NCBI GenBank assembly: GCA_963725415.1
Contig: CAVRZY010000106.1
Span: 1-64,000, forward strand
Source of the DNA: CAVRZY01 sp963725415
Lineage (GTDB): Bacteria > Acidobacteriota > Terriglobia > Bryobacterales > Bryobacteraceae
Direction: 5' to 3'
DNA length: 64,000 bases
Part shown: positions 1 to 10,948 of the stretch, in pieces
Layout: every line of letters starts with the position of its first letter
Numbering within the stretch: position 1 is the stretch's first letter
The notes under the pieces: generated by a model
Databases searched by the model: none
Seen by the model: the letters and a program-made list of their open reading frames with translations, nothing else
Told to the model about the DNA's origin: nothing
Program-made: the position numbers and the translations under genes

Positions 1-2690
1 ACAGATTGAGTATCGTCTGCAAAGGGTTCGCGACGGTCAGGCAATTGTCGCAGACGTCACCAATACCATCGGCATCTGTATCGGTCTGAGTAGGATTTGC
101 TATCGCCGGGCAGTTGTCACATGCGTCACCCTTGCCGTCAGCGTCAGTGTCGGTTTGTTGTGGATTCGCGACATTCGGACAGTTGTCGCAAACATCGCCA
201 ATGCCATCCGCATCTCCATCTGCCTGGATGGCGTTCGGGACAGTGGGACAATTGTCGCATACATTCCCGATTCCATCACCGTCCGAATCCGCCTGATTGG
301 CATTGGCGACTGCGGGGCAGTTGTCACAGACGTTGCCGATACCGTCATCGTCTTACCATCGCCTTGATCATTGTTAGCGACAGTCAAGCAGTTGTCGCAA
401 ACATCGCCAATGCCATCCGCATCCCCATCCGCTTGGTCGGCGTTCGGGACAGCGGGACAATTGTCGCATACATTCCCGATTCCATCACCGTCCGAATCCG
501 CCTGATTGGCATTGGCGACTGCGGGGCAGTTGTCACAGACGTTGCCGATACCGTCATCGTCTCCATCGCCTTGATCATTGTTGGCGACCGTTGGGCAGTT
601 GTCACAAGCATCACCGATGCCGTCACTATCGACATCTTCCTGAAGGGGGTTGTATTCCTCCAGCATGTTTGAGGAACTACTGCAACGGCCACCGACAGCA
701 TATATTTTTCCATTCACCACAGCGGCGGCTAAGCCGTAGCGAGCGGTCGACATTGGCTGACTGGCAACCCATAATCGCCAAGAGGATCATATTCCTTCAT
801 TGTGTCCAAACAGTTGGCATCAGACTGATATTTCCCCCCAAGGACAAATATCCTGCCGTTGACGACGAGCGCCGCAGGCACTTTGTGAGCCTGTTGGCAA
901 CGGTTTTGGTTGTCCAGCTATTTGTGAGAGGGTCATATTCTTCCACGTTGGTCAAGGTTTCATTACCGTTTCCATTCCGCCTCCAAGGGCATACACCTTC
1001 CCGTTAACTGAAGCAGCGGCCAATTCGTAGCGAGCCGTTAGCATCGGCTCTTTCGTCAGACCAGGTGTCGGTGGTTGGGTCATATTCCTCAACCGTGTTC
1101 AATCGGACATTGTTAACATCATAGCCCCCGATGGCGTATATCCTCCCGATGGCTTGCGCGGCGGCCAGCCAGTAGCGGGGGGTTGGCATCGGTTGCTTTG
1201 TCGTCCAGCTATCCGCAACTGGGTCATATTCCTCAACCGTGCTCAATCTGTCAGTAACGTCTTTCAGCCCTCCGATGGCATATATCTTACCATTGACCAC
1301 AGCAGCCAACCCGTGACGCTTTGTCAGCATTTGCTGTTTCGTAGCCCGAGCTGTTGGTGACAGGGTCATATTCCTCCACGGTGCTCAAGTCGCCATCGGT
1401 TTCGTTCCACCCACCGATGGCATATATCTTCCCGTTGACCAGCCGCGGCCAGCCCGTGGCGAGCCGTTGGCATTGTTTGCTTATTAACCATTCGCTTGGG
1501 TTATAGACAGTTGGGCAGTTGTCACAGACATCGCCAATCCCGTCTCCGTCAGTATCAGTCTGATCGGGGTTGTGGACAGTGGGGCAGTTGTCGGCGGGTC
1601 GCAGACACCGTCGTCATCGGCATCAGGGCACGGGTTCCACTGAGCAATACGACTGCAGTCAATGCCACCTGCGTGGCTGAAACCCCCGCTTGCAATCAGC
1701 CGATTATCGTATACTGTCAGGTTGCTGACAACACCATCCGTCCCCATTCCCAGTGGCGACCAGGAAAAGCCATTCCAAGCAGCAATCTTATTCGCACTGA
1801 CCTCGCCAGCGGCTGTAAAAAGCCCCCCAGCGATAAGCTTGTTGTCAAAGACAGCAAGAGGATACGCAATCATTCATTCCTGACCCCAAAGCCGACCAAG
1901 ATGAACCATCCCAAGCAGCGACGTAATTGACACTGACACCACCGGCGGTAGTAAACAACCCCCCAGCGATTAGCTTTCCGTTGTAGACCGCGAGCGAATG
2001 CACCTTTTCGTTCATTCCCGCTCCCAGCGTGTCCCAGGTTGATCCATCCCAAGCGGCAATGCGATTCACGCTGGTACCGCCAGCGGTAGTGAAATACCCA
2101 CCTACAATCAATCTGCCGTTATATACGGCGAGCGCGTAAACGCCCGAAGTCACTCCCAGTCCTAATGATGACCAATTGGAGCCGTCCCAGGCAGCAATAT
2201 TATCGGCGTTCGTTCCACCCGCGTTTGTGAACCATCCCCCAACAATCAGTTTGTTGTCATATACGGTCAAGGCTTCTACACGATCTTCCGAGCAAGTCAC
2301 TCCCGACCCTAAGAACGACCAATCGGAGCCGTTCCACTGAGCGATATTCCTGGCACTGCTCGCACCAGCAGTCGTAAACCGTCCTCCGGCAAACAAGCTG
2401 CCGTTGTATACTGTTAACGCCGCGATAAAATCACCATTCGTCCCGGAACCCAATGGCGACCAAGTGGAACCATCCCAAGCGGCGATTCTGTTCGCACCGA
2501 CTCCGCCAGCGGTTGTAAACATCCCGCCAGCGATTAGCTTGCCGTCAAAGACTGTAAGCGAGTTTACTTCGTTGTTCATGCCTTGCCCCAACGGTGACCA
2601 CCAATCAGCCAGAGCGTGAGCACCCGAGATAAACAAGACAATTTGAATGCAGAAAAACAGGCCCCAATGATTTGGCTTTAACGATAACAT
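1..2690 (-). CDS. Secreted multi-repeat protein: propeller repeats, Kelch repeats, TSP3 repeats (frame-broken, runs off left edge)
   Basis: An ATG at 2690 opens a signal peptide with a hydrophobic core ending near 'GAHALA'. Then come about seven repeats of roughly 45 residues with the pattern W..LG.G, AL.VY, LI.GG.FT.AG, IA.WDG, reaching to about 1640. A short calcium-binding thrombospondin type 3 stretch follows (about 1500-1620), then Kelch repeats ('YAIGG', 'NTVEEYDP') to about 690, then a long TSP3 array ('DGDGIGNVCDNCP') to the window edge. The frame breaks several times (near 1860, 1600, 1480-1370, 1000, 720 and 355). The domain order is continuous across the breaks, so I read one large extracellular protein rather than many small ones. 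It could be two genes if a break hides a stop. No enzyme motif is visible; a surface or adhesive role is inference. Confidence 0.65.
182..597. repeat. Tandem 207-bp duplication inside the TSP3 array
   Basis: The stretch starting at 182 is repeated almost exactly from 391, and the next partly similar unit starts at 598. The unit of about 207 bases equals 69 codons, i.e. three 23-residue TSP3 repeats. The first copy carries two extra bases near 351-352 compared with the second, which explains the frame break there. This is coding-sequence expansion, not a CRISPR array. Confidence 0.7.
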
Positions 2691-2929
2691 GAATGCCTCC
2701 CGCCCACCAGGGTCGGTAAAACGTTTTGAATATGTTGATCATGAAGAGTTCGCTTTATCACTGTCAGGATCAATGCGATTTTGCAGAGCATGTCGGCCTC
2801 CCATAGGTGCACGTGTGAGAAGTTGGGTTGTGTTATCAAAGGCAAACATAATGCGATTCTGCCAGTTTGTCAACCCAATTCCCGCGATAAGACATCATTT
2901 TTCGGTCCGACGCTACCTCACAAATGCGA

Positions 2930-2958
2930 TTGACACCCAATTCCTCACTTCCTATATT
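2930..2958 (+). promoter_or_regulatory. Sigma70-type promoter upstream of ssb
   Basis: TTGACA lies at 2930-2935 and TATATT at 2953-2958, with a 17-base spacer. A ribosome binding site AAAGGAG follows at 2976-2982, before the ATG at 2994. The rest of the 2691-2993 gap shows no gene; it separates ssb from the divergent repeat-protein gene. Confidence 0.65.
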
Positions 2959-2993
2959 CGCGAACGTAAGGCAGAAAAGGAGTAACGGTTGTT

Positions 2994-3422
2994 ATGGCAT
3001 CAGTTAACAAAGCCATTCTCATAGGAAACCTCGGTGGCGATCCGGAATTGCGCTATACGCCGTCCGGCACGGCTGTCTGTACTTTTTCGATCGCCACGAC
3101 CGAAAAGTGGCGCGACAAACAGACCAACGAGATGAAGGAATCGACCAACTGGCACAGAGATCGTACTTTGGGGCAAACAGGCGGAAACTGGCCAAACAGT
3201 ATCTGACCAAAGGCTCACCGGTCTACATCGAAGGCCGGATTCAGACGCGATCGTGGGATGATAACGGCGTCAAGAAGTACATCACCGAAATCGTCGGCCA
3301 ACGGCTGCAATTCCTGGGCAGACGCAGCGGTCGAACCGACCGGCGAGCATGATGCTCCACCACCACCGGAAGCCGATGCTGCTCCACCGTTGACCGAGGA
3401 AGATGACGATCTCCCGTTCTAA
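2994..3422 (+). CDS. ssb: Single-stranded DNA-binding protein (frame-broken)
   Basis: Coats single-stranded DNA during replication and repair. The N-terminus 'ASVNKAILIGNLGGDPELR' is the classical OB-fold start, and 'YLTKGSPVYIEGRIQTRSW' is the conserved central strand. The protein ends with a proline-rich linker and the acidic tip 'EEDDDLPF', which recruits partner proteins. About 142 residues, slightly short but usual for the family. The reading frame slips near 3155-3190 and again near 3320, returning to the starting frame by the end. Because ssb is essential, these slips look like sequence errors. The start ATG has an AAAGGAG ribosome binding site and a strong promoter. The last bases overlap the start of the next gene at 3403, so the two are probably co-transcribed. 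Confidence 0.9.
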
Positions 3423-5157
3423 AAAAATCAATTCGCTCTTGTTTTTCTCAGGGCTGGGAGTCGCTCTCCCCGCCCTGTTTCTCTATTGGCAAACTTCCTA
3501 TCCGTCCGTCGCCTACATCGACTCCGGCGAACTCGCAATTGTCAACTGGACACTCGGCATCGCCCATCCGACCGGATACCCGCTCTATACTTTGATCGGA
3601 CGGCTGTTTTCACTGTTGCCGTTCGAGCTGATCAAGACACAGATACTACTCGGAATGCTCTGCACTACAGCGGCAGTAGTCATCATTACTATTCACCGTT
3701 GTGTCAGGTCTTGCGCTTGACGACCGCCGCCCAAACCTCTCGCTGACGATAGCGTGTGACCTGACACCCTTGCAACACAACCTCTGGGATACGTTTCTGC
3801 TTGTATCTCTCGGCCTCTTGCTCGCAGTCTCGCCGCTGCTCTGGGCGCAAGGTGTCACCAACGAAGTTTACAGTCTGCATCTGGTCTTTCTCTCACTGTT
3901 GCTGCTGATATCATTCTGCAGCCATACTCAGAATCGCAACCTGATTCTCGGCGGCTATCTAATGGGCTTGTCATTCGGCAACCACCTGTCAACGATTCTG
4001 ATTGTCCCGACTGTGATTGCTTACCTGATTGTCAATCGTCGCGCCGTCTTTCGCACACCGAAAATGATCGTGACCGCGACAGCCGCCGGATTTTTGCCGC
4101 GTCAGTCTATCTCTATCTGCCGATTCGCTCATCTCTCGATCCGATTTTCAACTGGGGACAACCCTCGACCTGGGAGAATTTCGTCCGGCATGTATCAGGC
4201 TGGCAGTATCAGGTCTGGATGTTTAGCCGCAGCTTCGCTGAGCTTGGCCAGCAGCTTCGTCAAATTTGCGCAGATTCTCTATGCCCAGTTCCCGTTGCCT
4301 TTCTGGCTCCTGATTGTCGCGGGACTCTACTATGGCATTCAACGCGACGCACGCTCTCGATCTATTTGCTGCTGCTTCTGCTCTGCAATCTGATCTATTC
4401 GCTCAACTTCTCCATCCCCGACATCGACAACTACCTCTTGCCGTCGGTAATCGTGCTATTTCTTTTCGGCGTTATCGGCACATCACACCTTGCCGACCTG
4501 AAGCCGTCGTTTCCGTATTTGGCGCCGGCATGCATTGCTCTTATTCATGGTCTGGAGTGTAGCTGTCAACTGGGGAACTCACAATGAATCGCAGAATACA
4601 TCCGCGCTGGATGGCGTCCACAACTACTACAAATCTGTCGAGCAGAATGCGCTGATTCTCTGCGCCGACTGGGATTTTATCAGCCCCTGGTTCTATTCGC
4701 ATTTCTACCTGAAAGAACGCCCTGATGTAACGTATCGTCGATCCGGAACTGGTGCGCCGGTCATGGTATCCCAACTGGATTCGTCATGCCGACAAGGAGC
4801 TGTATGACTATGTCAAGCCCGAAATGATGCTTTCCTGCCGCATGTCCGCAGGTTCGAGCGCAAAGAAGAGTATGATCACGAATGCCATCGAGAGCCACCT
4901 ACCGTGCGATTTTGAGCAAATTGGTTTCGTATCCTAAACGCCCGGTCTACTATGATCTTTCGGTTGAACTCGGCTTTCCACCGCCGGGCGAAGTCCGGGT
5001 TTCGGGTCAGCTTTTCCGAATTGTGCGCGCCGATGAGAGTTTTACTCCGCCGCAGGAAGTGATTTCGCCGCCAAGCTCCGGCAAGTCGCCGGAAAACCTC
5101 AACTGGCGCGCCAAATGGCACTTGCGCGAATATCGACAGATGTTGCAACAGAAGTAA
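3403..5157 (+). CDS. DUF2723-family multi-pass membrane protein (frame-broken)
   Basis: The N-terminal stretch with 'YIDSGELAIVNWTLGIAHP' and 'GYPLYTLIGRLFSLLP' is the signature of DUF2723, a family related to lipid-linked-sugar (PMT-type) glycosyltransferases. The acidic residues after the first membrane segment face the periplasm in relatives. Many hydrophobic segments follow through about 4560, then a soluble C-terminal part ends with 'REYRQMLQQK'. The frame shifts at about 3710, 4100-4220, 4390, 4550, 4760 and 4880, but every piece continues the family pattern. The ATG at 3403 overlaps the ssb tail. Acceptor and donor cannot be told from the sequence. The breaks could be errors or true decay; errors are more likely given the same problem in ssb. 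Confidence 0.75.
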
Positions 5158-5223
5158 GATGCGATCACTGACACCATTTTCTTTGTTCTTTTCTGACGAC
5201 ATCAAACGTATTACAATACCGTT

Positions 5224-5686
5224 ATGAGGTCTGTCCTGTTGGCGCTGGCATTGCTCACATCTATCGGGTGTGCAGTGCGCAAGCCAACCGCTCGGCCGCT
5301 GATCACTCAGGCATACGAAGGTCGCGGAGCGCAAACAGCTTATGGACAAATTAGCCGGACTGTTGACGACGGAGAAGATCGGAGTCGCCTCAATTGACGT
5401 TCGCGCCGGCGCTATCGTAACCGACAGTTTCGACGTACTGCCCGAGTATTGCGACTGCGGCAAGAATCTGCTCGGCGCCGAATATCCCGGGCAACGGCGC
5501 GGCGTGATGCGCGTGAACGTCAGCGACGGGCGAAAGATCACCGTCACGATTGACTTCAAGACCCGACTTCGTATCAGGGCAAACAACAGGCTGTTGGTTT
5601 GTACATCGCGTGGCGTCTTAGAAAACAAACTGCTTGCGGCTCTGGAGAAAGAACTTGGCGAAACCACGATTCATCAGCGCGATTAG
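5224..5686 (+). CDS. Small predicted lipoprotein of unknown function (frame-broken)
   Basis: An ATG at 5224 opens 'MRSVLLALALLTSIGCAV', a lipoprotein signal whose lipobox cysteine is residue 16. The frame slips near 5330 and continues as 'MDKLAGLLTTEKIGVASIDV' to the stop at 5686. The body has two cysteines ('YCDCGKN') and no domain I recognise. It lies directly before the mla genes, and its 3' end overlaps the annotated mlaE start in another frame. It may belong to the same transcription unit and could serve the same envelope transport system, but that is inference from position only. Confidence 0.5.
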
Positions 5687-6458
5687 ACTGAACGAAAGCA
5701 ACCTGATCTACCAGGGCATTATCCACACCTATCGACTGTCCCTGCTGTTTGTCACAAGCGTCCGCTACATTTTCCAGCGACCTGTTTATTTCAAGACTAT
5801 CATCGACCAGATGGAGCAAATCGGCGTTCGCTCGCTGTCGATTGTGCTGCTCACCTGCTTCTTTACCGGAATGGTTCTGGCGCTGCAAACCGGCTATCAA
5901 ATTGCGCGTTTCGGCGCGAAAGTCTATATCGGCGTCGTGGTGGCGCTCTCCATTGTGCGCGAATTGGGACCGGTTCTCACCTCTTTGGTCGTTGCCGGAC
6001 GAGTCGGCGCGGGCATTGCCGCCGAGCTTGGCTCCATGCAGGTAACCGAACAAATCGACGCCATGCGCGCCATGGGCACCAATCCGGTCAAGAAACTGGT
6101 GACCACGCGGCTGATCGCTCTGGTGATCATGCTGCCGATCCTGACTATTCTCGGTGATCTGATCGGCATCATCGGTGGCATGATCATTTCTCTTTATTCG
6201 CTCGGACTCGACTACAACTTCTACAAGTCGAGTACCATTCAGGCACTGGCGCTGCAGGACGTTTTCACCGGACTGGTCAAACCGGTTGTCTTCGCCACGA
6301 TTATTGCCACGGTCGGCTGCTATCTGGGGCTCAACACGAGCGGCGGCACCCAGGGTGTCGGCAAATCGACAACGCTTTCGGTGGTTACATCGTCAATCCT
6401 GATCTTTCTGTTTGACTTTCTCCTGGTCAAGATTTTCTTTCTGGTCTTTGAAGTCTGA
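5634..6458 (+). CDS. mlaE: MlaE-family ABC transporter permease
   Basis: Inner-membrane permease of the Mla/MCE phospholipid transport system. About 260-274 residues with four to five hydrophobic segments. The family core 'VVALSIVRELGPVLTSLVVA', the following 'GRVGAGIAAELGSM' and 'TEQIDAMRAMGTNP' is intact, as is 'TSGGTQGVGKSTT' near the C-terminus. The 5634 start is a TTG overlapping the lipoprotein gene; another TTG at 5655 ('AKPRF') is equally plausible. The gene is unbroken, unlike its neighbours. It is followed after 12 bases by the ATPase gene, giving the usual permease-ATPase-MCE order. Confidence 0.93.
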   Translation: MRLWRKNLAKPRFISAIRLNESNLIYQGIIHTYRLSLLFVTSVRYIFQRPVYFKTIIDQMEQIGVRSLSIVLLTCFFTGMVLALQTGYQIARFGAKVYIGVVVALSIVRELGPVLTSLVVAGRVGAGIAAELGSMQVTEQIDAMRAMGTNPVKKLVTTRLIALVIMLPILTILGDLIGIIGGMIISLYSLGLDYNFYKSSTIQALALQDVFTGLVKPVVFATIIATVGCYLGLNTSGGTQGVGKSTTLSVVTSSILIFLFDFLLVKIFFLVFEV

Positions 6459-6470
6459 TAGGGTGAGTAG

Positions 6471-7205
6471 TTGATACAGTTACAGCACATTCACAAAACC
6501 TTCGAGAGCAATTATGTGCTCCGTGGCGTCGATTTGGAAATCGGCGAAGGGCAGACTATGGTCATCCTCGGCAAGTCGGGTTGCGGAAAATCGGTCTTGC
6601 TTAAACTGATCCTGCGGCTGATGAATAAGGACGAAGGGCGGATTATCATTGACGATGAAGACACAACCAACTTCTCCGAGGAGCAGATGGTGCCGGTACG
6701 CAAGAAGATGGGGATGCTTTTCCAGTCGGCGGCGCTGTTCGATTCGTTCACCGTTGAGGACAATGTGGCGTATATGCTGCATGAGCATACGACGATGACT
6801 CCGCGCGCGATCGCCGACCGGGTGGCGGAAGTGCTCTCTTTCGTGGAGCTTCCCGGCACTCAGAAATTGATGCCTTCCGAGTTGTCCGGCGGCATGCGCA
6901 AGCGCGTGGCGCTGGCGCGAGCGCTGGCCTATCAGCCTCGCTATTTGCTTTATGATGAGCCGACCACCGGCTTAGACCCTATGACGGCCAAGACAATTAA
7001 CGAGCTGATTCGCAACACGCAGGAAAAACTTGACGTAACCTCTATTGTGGTGACGCATGATCTGATTTCCGCCTTCTACGTGGGTGACCGTTTTGCCCTG
7101 ATACGGGATGGGCAAGTCTCTTTCTGCGGAACTCCGGATGAATTCAAGGCATCCACCGATCCATTCATCGTCGAATACCTTGCCTGCGGGCGGGAGTACA
7201 ATTGA
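6471..7205 (+). CDS. mlaF: MlaF-family ABC transporter ATPase
   Basis: ATP-binding subunit powering the MlaE permease. 244 residues. Walker A is 'GKSGCGKS', the signature is 'LSGGMRKRVALARAL', Walker B is 'YLLYDEPTTGLDP', and the switch histidine is in 'VTHD'. The signature 'SGGM.KRV.LAR' is typical of the Mla/Ttg2A subfamily. The start is a TTG at 6471; the alignment 'MIQLQHIHKTF' supports it. The stop TGA shares its A with the ATG of the next gene (TGATG at 7203-7207), which indicates translational coupling. Confidence 0.94.
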   Translation: MIQLQHIHKTFESNYVLRGVDLEIGEGQTMVILGKSGCGKSVLLKLILRLMNKDEGRIIIDDEDTTNFSEEQMVPVRKKMGMLFQSAALFDSFTVEDNVAYMLHEHTTMTPRAIADRVAEVLSFVELPGTQKLMPSELSGGMRKRVALARALAYQPRYLLYDEPTTGLDPMTAKTINELIRNTQEKLDVTSIVVTHDLISAFYVGDRFALIRDGQVSFCGTPDEFKASTDPFIVEYLACGREYN

Positions 7206-8149
7206 TGAGCAAAGAATTCCGCGTCGGAGTGGTCATTGCCCTGGCCGCGCTGATTCTGGTGATCGCGGTGTTTGCCATCGGTGATCAGGAGGGTGTCTGG
7301 AAACGGCGTTACGAATTGCGCGTCAAGTACACCGACATCTATGGTCTGCAATCCGGCTCCACCGTGCGATTGGCCGGTCTGCGCGTCGGAACAGTTAAGC
7401 ACGTCGAGTTCTCGCGAACCGAACCCGGAAATCTGATCGTCGTTCTCAAAGTTGATCGCGACGTGCAGAATCTTGATTCGCTCCGACTCCAAGGCGATCA
7501 TCGGTACGCTCGGCTTGCTCGGCGATAAGACGGTCGAAATCAGCGTTGGCTCCCCCGATCAGAAAATGCTTGAGGACGGTGAATACATTCAAGCCGCCAA
7601 GTCCGCATCGATTGAAGCCATCATTACCGAAGGGGGTGAAGCCGTCGAGAACATCACGTTGGCGGCGAAACACACCAAAGAAATTATCGAGAAGATCAAC
7701 AACGGTACCGGCTCGCTGGGACTCTTTGTCAACGATCCCAATGTCTATTTCGATCTCGACCGCTTGCTGCAGTTGACGGAAAACCTGACCAAACAGCTTG
7801 AAGCAGGGTCGGGGCTCGTTTGCCCGCTTTATCACCGACTCGAGCTTTCTATATCGAAATGCGCAACCTGCTGACCAACACCAACCATTTGTTTGACTCG
7901 CTGACAACCGGCAAAGGCACACTGAGTAGATTGCTTTATGATCCCGCTCCGTATCAGGACATCAAACAGATTGTCGAGAGTTGGAAACAAATCACCAATC
8001 GGATCAACTCCGGCGAGGGAACCGTCGGCAAGATGCTGACCAACGACTCGCTATACATCAATTTCACCCGCGCGCTCGATCGCACCGACGCGCTGCTAAA
8101 AGACTTCCGCGAGAATCCGGGTCGGTATCTCAGAATTCGTCTGTTTTGA
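7205..8149 (+). CDS. mlaD: MlaD-type MCE-domain substrate-binding protein (frame-broken)
   Basis: Anchored periplasmic lipid-binding subunit of the Mla system. The N-terminal membrane anchor ('VVIALAALILVIAVFAIG') is followed by the MCE domain with 'YTDIYGLQSGSTVRLAGLRV' and 'GTVKHVEF', then 'IIGTLGLLGDKTVEIS'. The helical C-terminal part includes two 'GTG/GEGT.G.L..D' segments common in long MCE proteins. The frame slips near 7475 and near 7815; the three pieces join into about 314 residues. It is coupled to mlaF by TGATG. No downstream MlaB or MlaC is seen before the intergenic gap. Confidence 0.88.
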
Positions 8150-8578
8150 ATCAGTCCGATCCACCGACAGAAGTCTGCAATCTGACCGTTATTTCGTTGT
8201 TCCCACCTGAAACGTCGTCGCTACCGGCGTCTGATCCCGCAATCTACCTAATCTGGGTCACTTCACTGTGTAATCTTGGTGCAGCTTCATTGACACGGTT
8301 AACAAACATTGCCCACTGACGATAATGTGAGTGAAATAAGATATATGAAGTCTTGAAAGCGAATTGCGATAGTTCGCTTTCTCGGGGAAGCATTGACAAG
8401 GAGGTGCGTTACCGTACAGGAGTCTATTGAATGTGACTCCGGTTTACATCCAAGCACAAATCCATTGCTGTCAAGTTTCCTAACCTGCAAGTCGGATCAA
8501 TTGGATCAGGAGCAGGACTAACGGTGACAAGATGCGGAACAAACACGGAAACAGAAATCCTCAAGGAGGGCTAAGATA
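8150..8578 (+). promoter_or_regulatory. Long leader region of the chemoreceptor gene with hairpins and a possible flagellar-type promoter
   Basis: No gene is seen in this gap. TTAA at 8299-8302 and GACGATAA at 8318-8325, 15 bases apart, resemble a sigma28 (FliA) promoter with mismatches. Downstream are a perfect 9-bp hairpin (8355-8363 with 8373-8381) and a second hairpin (8419-8424 with 8435-8440). A strong ribosome binding site AAGGAGGG lies at 8563-8570 before the GTG start at 8579. The promoter call is weak; the hairpins and ribosome binding site are directly visible. Confidence 0.35.
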
Positions 8579-10561
8579 GTGGAAAATCTCAAGATCGCAC
8601 AGAAACTGTACGTTGGTTTCGGAATCACGATGGCATTGTCTCTGGTCGTCGGAGTCGTGGCCTATTCGGGGCTGGGAACAGTTTCAGGGGCGGCGGACGA
8701 ATCCGATCTTTGCGCCAACGTCGCAAAGTCCGTACTCAGCAATCAGGTGAAGGCCGAACAGTTTTCGCTGAAGGCGAACCCGGAAGCTCTTCCGGAGATT
8801 GACAAACAGACGGCGGCGGCGGAGAAAGCATTGCAGGATTGGACAAACTTGACCACCGACCCCAACGACTTGAATTCGATCCGGCAAATGGGCGAACTGG
8901 TTCGGTCGTGGAAATCGAGTTTCGACGAGTATGTTACTTTGAGAAAGGAAATGGGTTTTTCAGAGAAGGATGGCCTGCAAAAAGGCTGCGCGACGCAGTG
9001 CATGCCGTCGAAGCGCAGATCAAGGCATCCAAACGGGATGACCTTCTGGTCCAAATGCTGCAGTGTCGCCGCAATGAGAAGGACTTCATGCTGCGCGGCG
9101 ATCCCAAATACATAGATGAACTGAAAACGAGTGTGGCAACTCTGCAACTGCTTCTCAGGGGCACTTCCTCCCGCTTCAGAAGTTAGTGGACTTCTGCAAA
9201 CATACCAACAGAGCTTCGTCGAATATGCTGAGGCACAGAGCAAAGTACCAGTCTTGTTTGGCAAGCTTGAAGATGCTTATCAGTCGACCGAGAAACAGGT
9301 CAAGGATGCTCTTGATCGCAATGATGCCGGTCGTTCCGCGGCTTCGTCCCGGACGACGACAATCGTATTGATACTGGTCATCTTCTCTCTACTTGCGGGA
9401 GGAATTATCTCCTTTGTAATCGCCCGTGCTGTCGCTCTACCGATAGGGCGATCGCCAAGGTTGCCGATGATGTCTCCGTGGGTGACATTCAGCAGACATC
9501 GAATTCACTCGAAGGACGAAATCGGCATGCTGGCGGATTCATTCCGTCGGTTGATTGACTATATGAAATCACTCCGCGGCGCGGCCGAGCGGATCGCAGC
9601 AAATGATCTGACCGTACAGGTGGACGCCAAAGTCCGAGAAAGACGTTCTCGGCAACGCCTTCAAGACGATGACAACCAATCTGACGACGATGATTCGCCA
9701 ATTGACCGACAACTCGACACAGTTGGTCAGCGCGGCCACCGAGATCGCGTCCTCCTCGGAGCAAATGGCGCGCGGTTCGCAGGAACAGACCGGCCAGACC
9801 GCTCAGGTATCGAGTGCGGTCGAAGAGATGACGGCAACGATCGTCGAGTCGTCGAAGAACGCCGGTGAAGCGGCCGGCCAGGCCAAAGAAGCGGCCGATG
9901 CCGCCCGCGCGGGCAATCAGGTGGTCAGCTCAGACGATCGAAGGGATGAACCGGATCGCCCAGGTGGTTCAGGAATCGGCCAAGACGATTCAGGAGCTGG
10001 CGAAGTCGTCCGACCAGATCGGCGAAATCATCGGCGTGATCGACGACATCGCCGACCAGACCAACCTGCTGGCGCTGAACGCGGCGATTGAAGCGGCGCG
10101 TGCCGGCGAGCAGGGACGCGGTTTTGCGGTGGTGGCGGATGAAGTCCGCAAACTGGCGGAACGTACGACCAAGGCGACCAAAGAGATCACCGACATGATC
10201 AAAGGTATCCAGAACGATACCAAGGGTGCGGTCGCCTGAATGGAGCAGGGGATCAACGAAGTCCAGCAGGGTCGCGAGTTGGCGGACAAGGCGGGCGAGA
10301 GCCTGACGGCGATCGCCACGTTACTCGCAGAAGGTGATGGACATGATCCAGCAGATTGCGACGGCGGCGGAGGAGCAGTCGGCGGCATCCGAGCAGATTG
10401 CGCGCAGTGTTGAGGGGATCGCGCGGGTGACGAAAGAGAACGCGACGGGTGTGGAGCAGTCGGCGGCGGCGGCGGAGCAGTTGAACCGTCAGGCGGAAGG
10501 GATGCGGAAGATGGTCAGTAGATTCAAGACTAGCCGGTGGCAGATAGCTGGTAATCTCTGA
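8579..10561 (+). CDS. Methyl-accepting chemotaxis protein (frame-broken)
   Basis: Transmembrane chemoreceptor that signals to CheA/CheW. It starts at GTG 8579 behind AAGGAGGG. The first membrane segment is 'ITMALSLVVGVVAYSGL'. A helical periplasmic four-helix-type ligand domain runs to about 9330. The second membrane segment is 'TIVLILVIFSLLAGGIISFV', followed by a HAMP-like region and a cytoplasmic coiled coil. The highly conserved signalling tip ('IGVIDDIADQTNLLALNAAI', 'EAARAGEQGRGFAVVADEVR') lies at 10020-10155. Frame slips occur near 8985, 9165, 9440, 9640, 9930, 10235 and 10325, but the domain order is complete. A CZB-like zinc-binding sequence follows downstream and may be its true C-terminus. 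Confidence 0.87.
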
Positions 10562-10613
10562 CGGTCGGCAAAGAATGATCATCAGCGTTTACATGAGATA
10601 ATCTGCACAATCG

Positions 10614-10869
10614 GTGATCAGCGGCAAGACTGCACACGATTCATGGAAGATCGGTGAGATTCGAAACATTGTCGCTTCGGCAAGTGGTACTATTCCGATC
10701 GAGGGTAAGGCGTATTCTCATATGCATGAATTTGCCGCTATCGAAGAACCTCATAAGCAGAGTTCACGATTTTGGCAACGACGCCGTAAAAGCCTTCACG
10801 GCCGGTGACAAGCGTCAGTCGGCCCAGAAACTGCTTGAGCCAGGCCGATGTCGGCCTCTCACGAGGTGA
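10614..10869 (+). pseudogene. CZB (chemoreceptor zinc-binding)-like sequence, frame-broken
   Basis: Between the chemoreceptor and cheW, frames in turn read 'DSKHCRFGKWYYS' and 'EEPHKQ', then 'VHDFGNDAVKAFTAGDKRQS'. These are the C.FGKW and H..VHD.G motifs of CZB domains, which bind zinc through one Cys and His residues. No single frame spans it and no clear start is visible. It could be the broken C-terminal domain of the preceding receptor, a separate small CZB protein, or a remnant. The rest of 10562-10948 shows nothing recognisable. Confidence 0.5.
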
Positions 10870-10948
10870 TCGCGGCACATTGAGACAGTCTCGACCGAGC
10901 GTTGTCAATGGCGGGTCATGTCTAACCGCGTAAAGGAAGTAATGACCG

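Noticed and set aside
1..660. Regularly spaced near-identical units resembling a CRISPR array
   Set aside because: The units translate on the minus strand as TSP3 calcium-binding repeats with 69-base periodicity and no unique spacers.
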